DNA from: an uncultured Achromobacter sp.
GTDB lineage: Bacteria > Pseudomonadota > Gammaproteobacteria > Burkholderiales > Burkholderiaceae_B
NCBI GenBank assembly: GCA_913775005.1
Contig: CAJYKY010000302.1
Span: 1-5,705 of the forward strand
Reading direction: 5' to 3'
DNA: 5,705 nucleotides
Shown here: one piece after another, positions 5,574-5,705 of the stretch
How the letters are laid out: each line of letters opens with the position of its first letter
Position numbering within the stretch: position 1 is the stretch's first letter
Made by a program: the position numbers and the translations under genes
The notes under the pieces: generated by a model
Seen by the model: only the letters and a program-made list of their open reading frames with translations
What the model was told of the DNA's origin: nothing
Databases searched by the model: none

Positions 5574-5705
5574 ATGGCCGGCAGCAGCTTTTTTGCATTG
5601 TTCGATGACATCGCCACCATTCTGGATGACGTGTCCGTCATGACGAAGGTGGCCGCCAAGAAGACGGCCGGTGTGCTGGGCGACGACCTGGCGCTGAACG
5701 CGCAG
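5574..5705 (+). CDS. DUF808 family membrane protein, YedI-like (3'-truncated)
   Basis: Only the first 44 codons lie in the window. The start MAGSSFFALFDDIATILDDV and the continuation SVMTKVAAKKTAGVLGDDLALNAQ match the highly conserved N-terminus of the DUF808 family, typified by E. coli YedI, a predicted multi-pass inner-membrane protein of about 300 residues. Its biochemical role is not known to me. A good ribosome binding site precedes the ATG, and 142 bp separate it from the RIC gene. Nothing suggests it belongs to the NO response: no further GGT-N7-ACC box or sigma-54 element was seen in that gap, and no convincing sigma-70 promoter either. It could be read through from the RIC gene, since no strong terminator is visible between them. 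Confidence 0.9.
   Translation, partial: MAGSSFFALFDDIATILDDVSVMTKVAAKKTAGVLGDDLALNAQ

Overview
The window is GC-rich, roughly 60-65% by eye. Gene content, codon use and protein style suggest a beta-proteobacterium of the Bordetella/Achromobacter (Alcaligenaceae) type; this placement is inference, as nothing in the window names the species. It holds five genes: three complete, and one cut at each edge.

Left part (1-3021, + strand): the C-terminal half of a FecR-family anti-sigma regulator, then after 84 bp a large TonB-dependent siderophore receptor with an N-terminal STN signalling domain. This is the usual regulator-transducer arrangement of Fec/Fpv/Fox-type cell-surface signalling: ligand binding at the outer-membrane receptor is passed through the STN domain to FecR, which controls an ECF sigma factor. 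That sigma gene would be expected just left of the window.

Middle (3050-5431): a nitric-oxide stress module. norR (- strand) encodes a GAF/AAA+/Fis-type sigma-54 activator. It is divergent from a gene (+ strand) for a YtfE/ScdA/DnrN/NorA-type di-iron protein (RIC, repair of iron centres). The 153-bp gap between them contains, in order, three exact GGT-N7-ACC NorR boxes, an exact IHF consensus and a near-consensus -24/-12 sigma-54 promoter pointing at the RIC gene. It is an unusually complete NO-responsive enhancer that can be read directly from the DNA. norR converges on the receptor gene across a 28-bp gap with a GC-rich hairpin.

Right edge (5432-5705): a 142-bp intergenic stretch with a degenerate 11-bp-period repeat, then the first 44 codons of a DUF808 (YedI-like) membrane protein.

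I see no RNA genes, insertion sequences, CRISPR arrays or phage features. No wholly new system is evident. The points most worth follow-up are the norR/RIC regulatory region, where the first NorR box sits on the norR start, the GAFSGA variant in NorR, and the candidate Gly-Thr self-cleavage site of the FecR protein.
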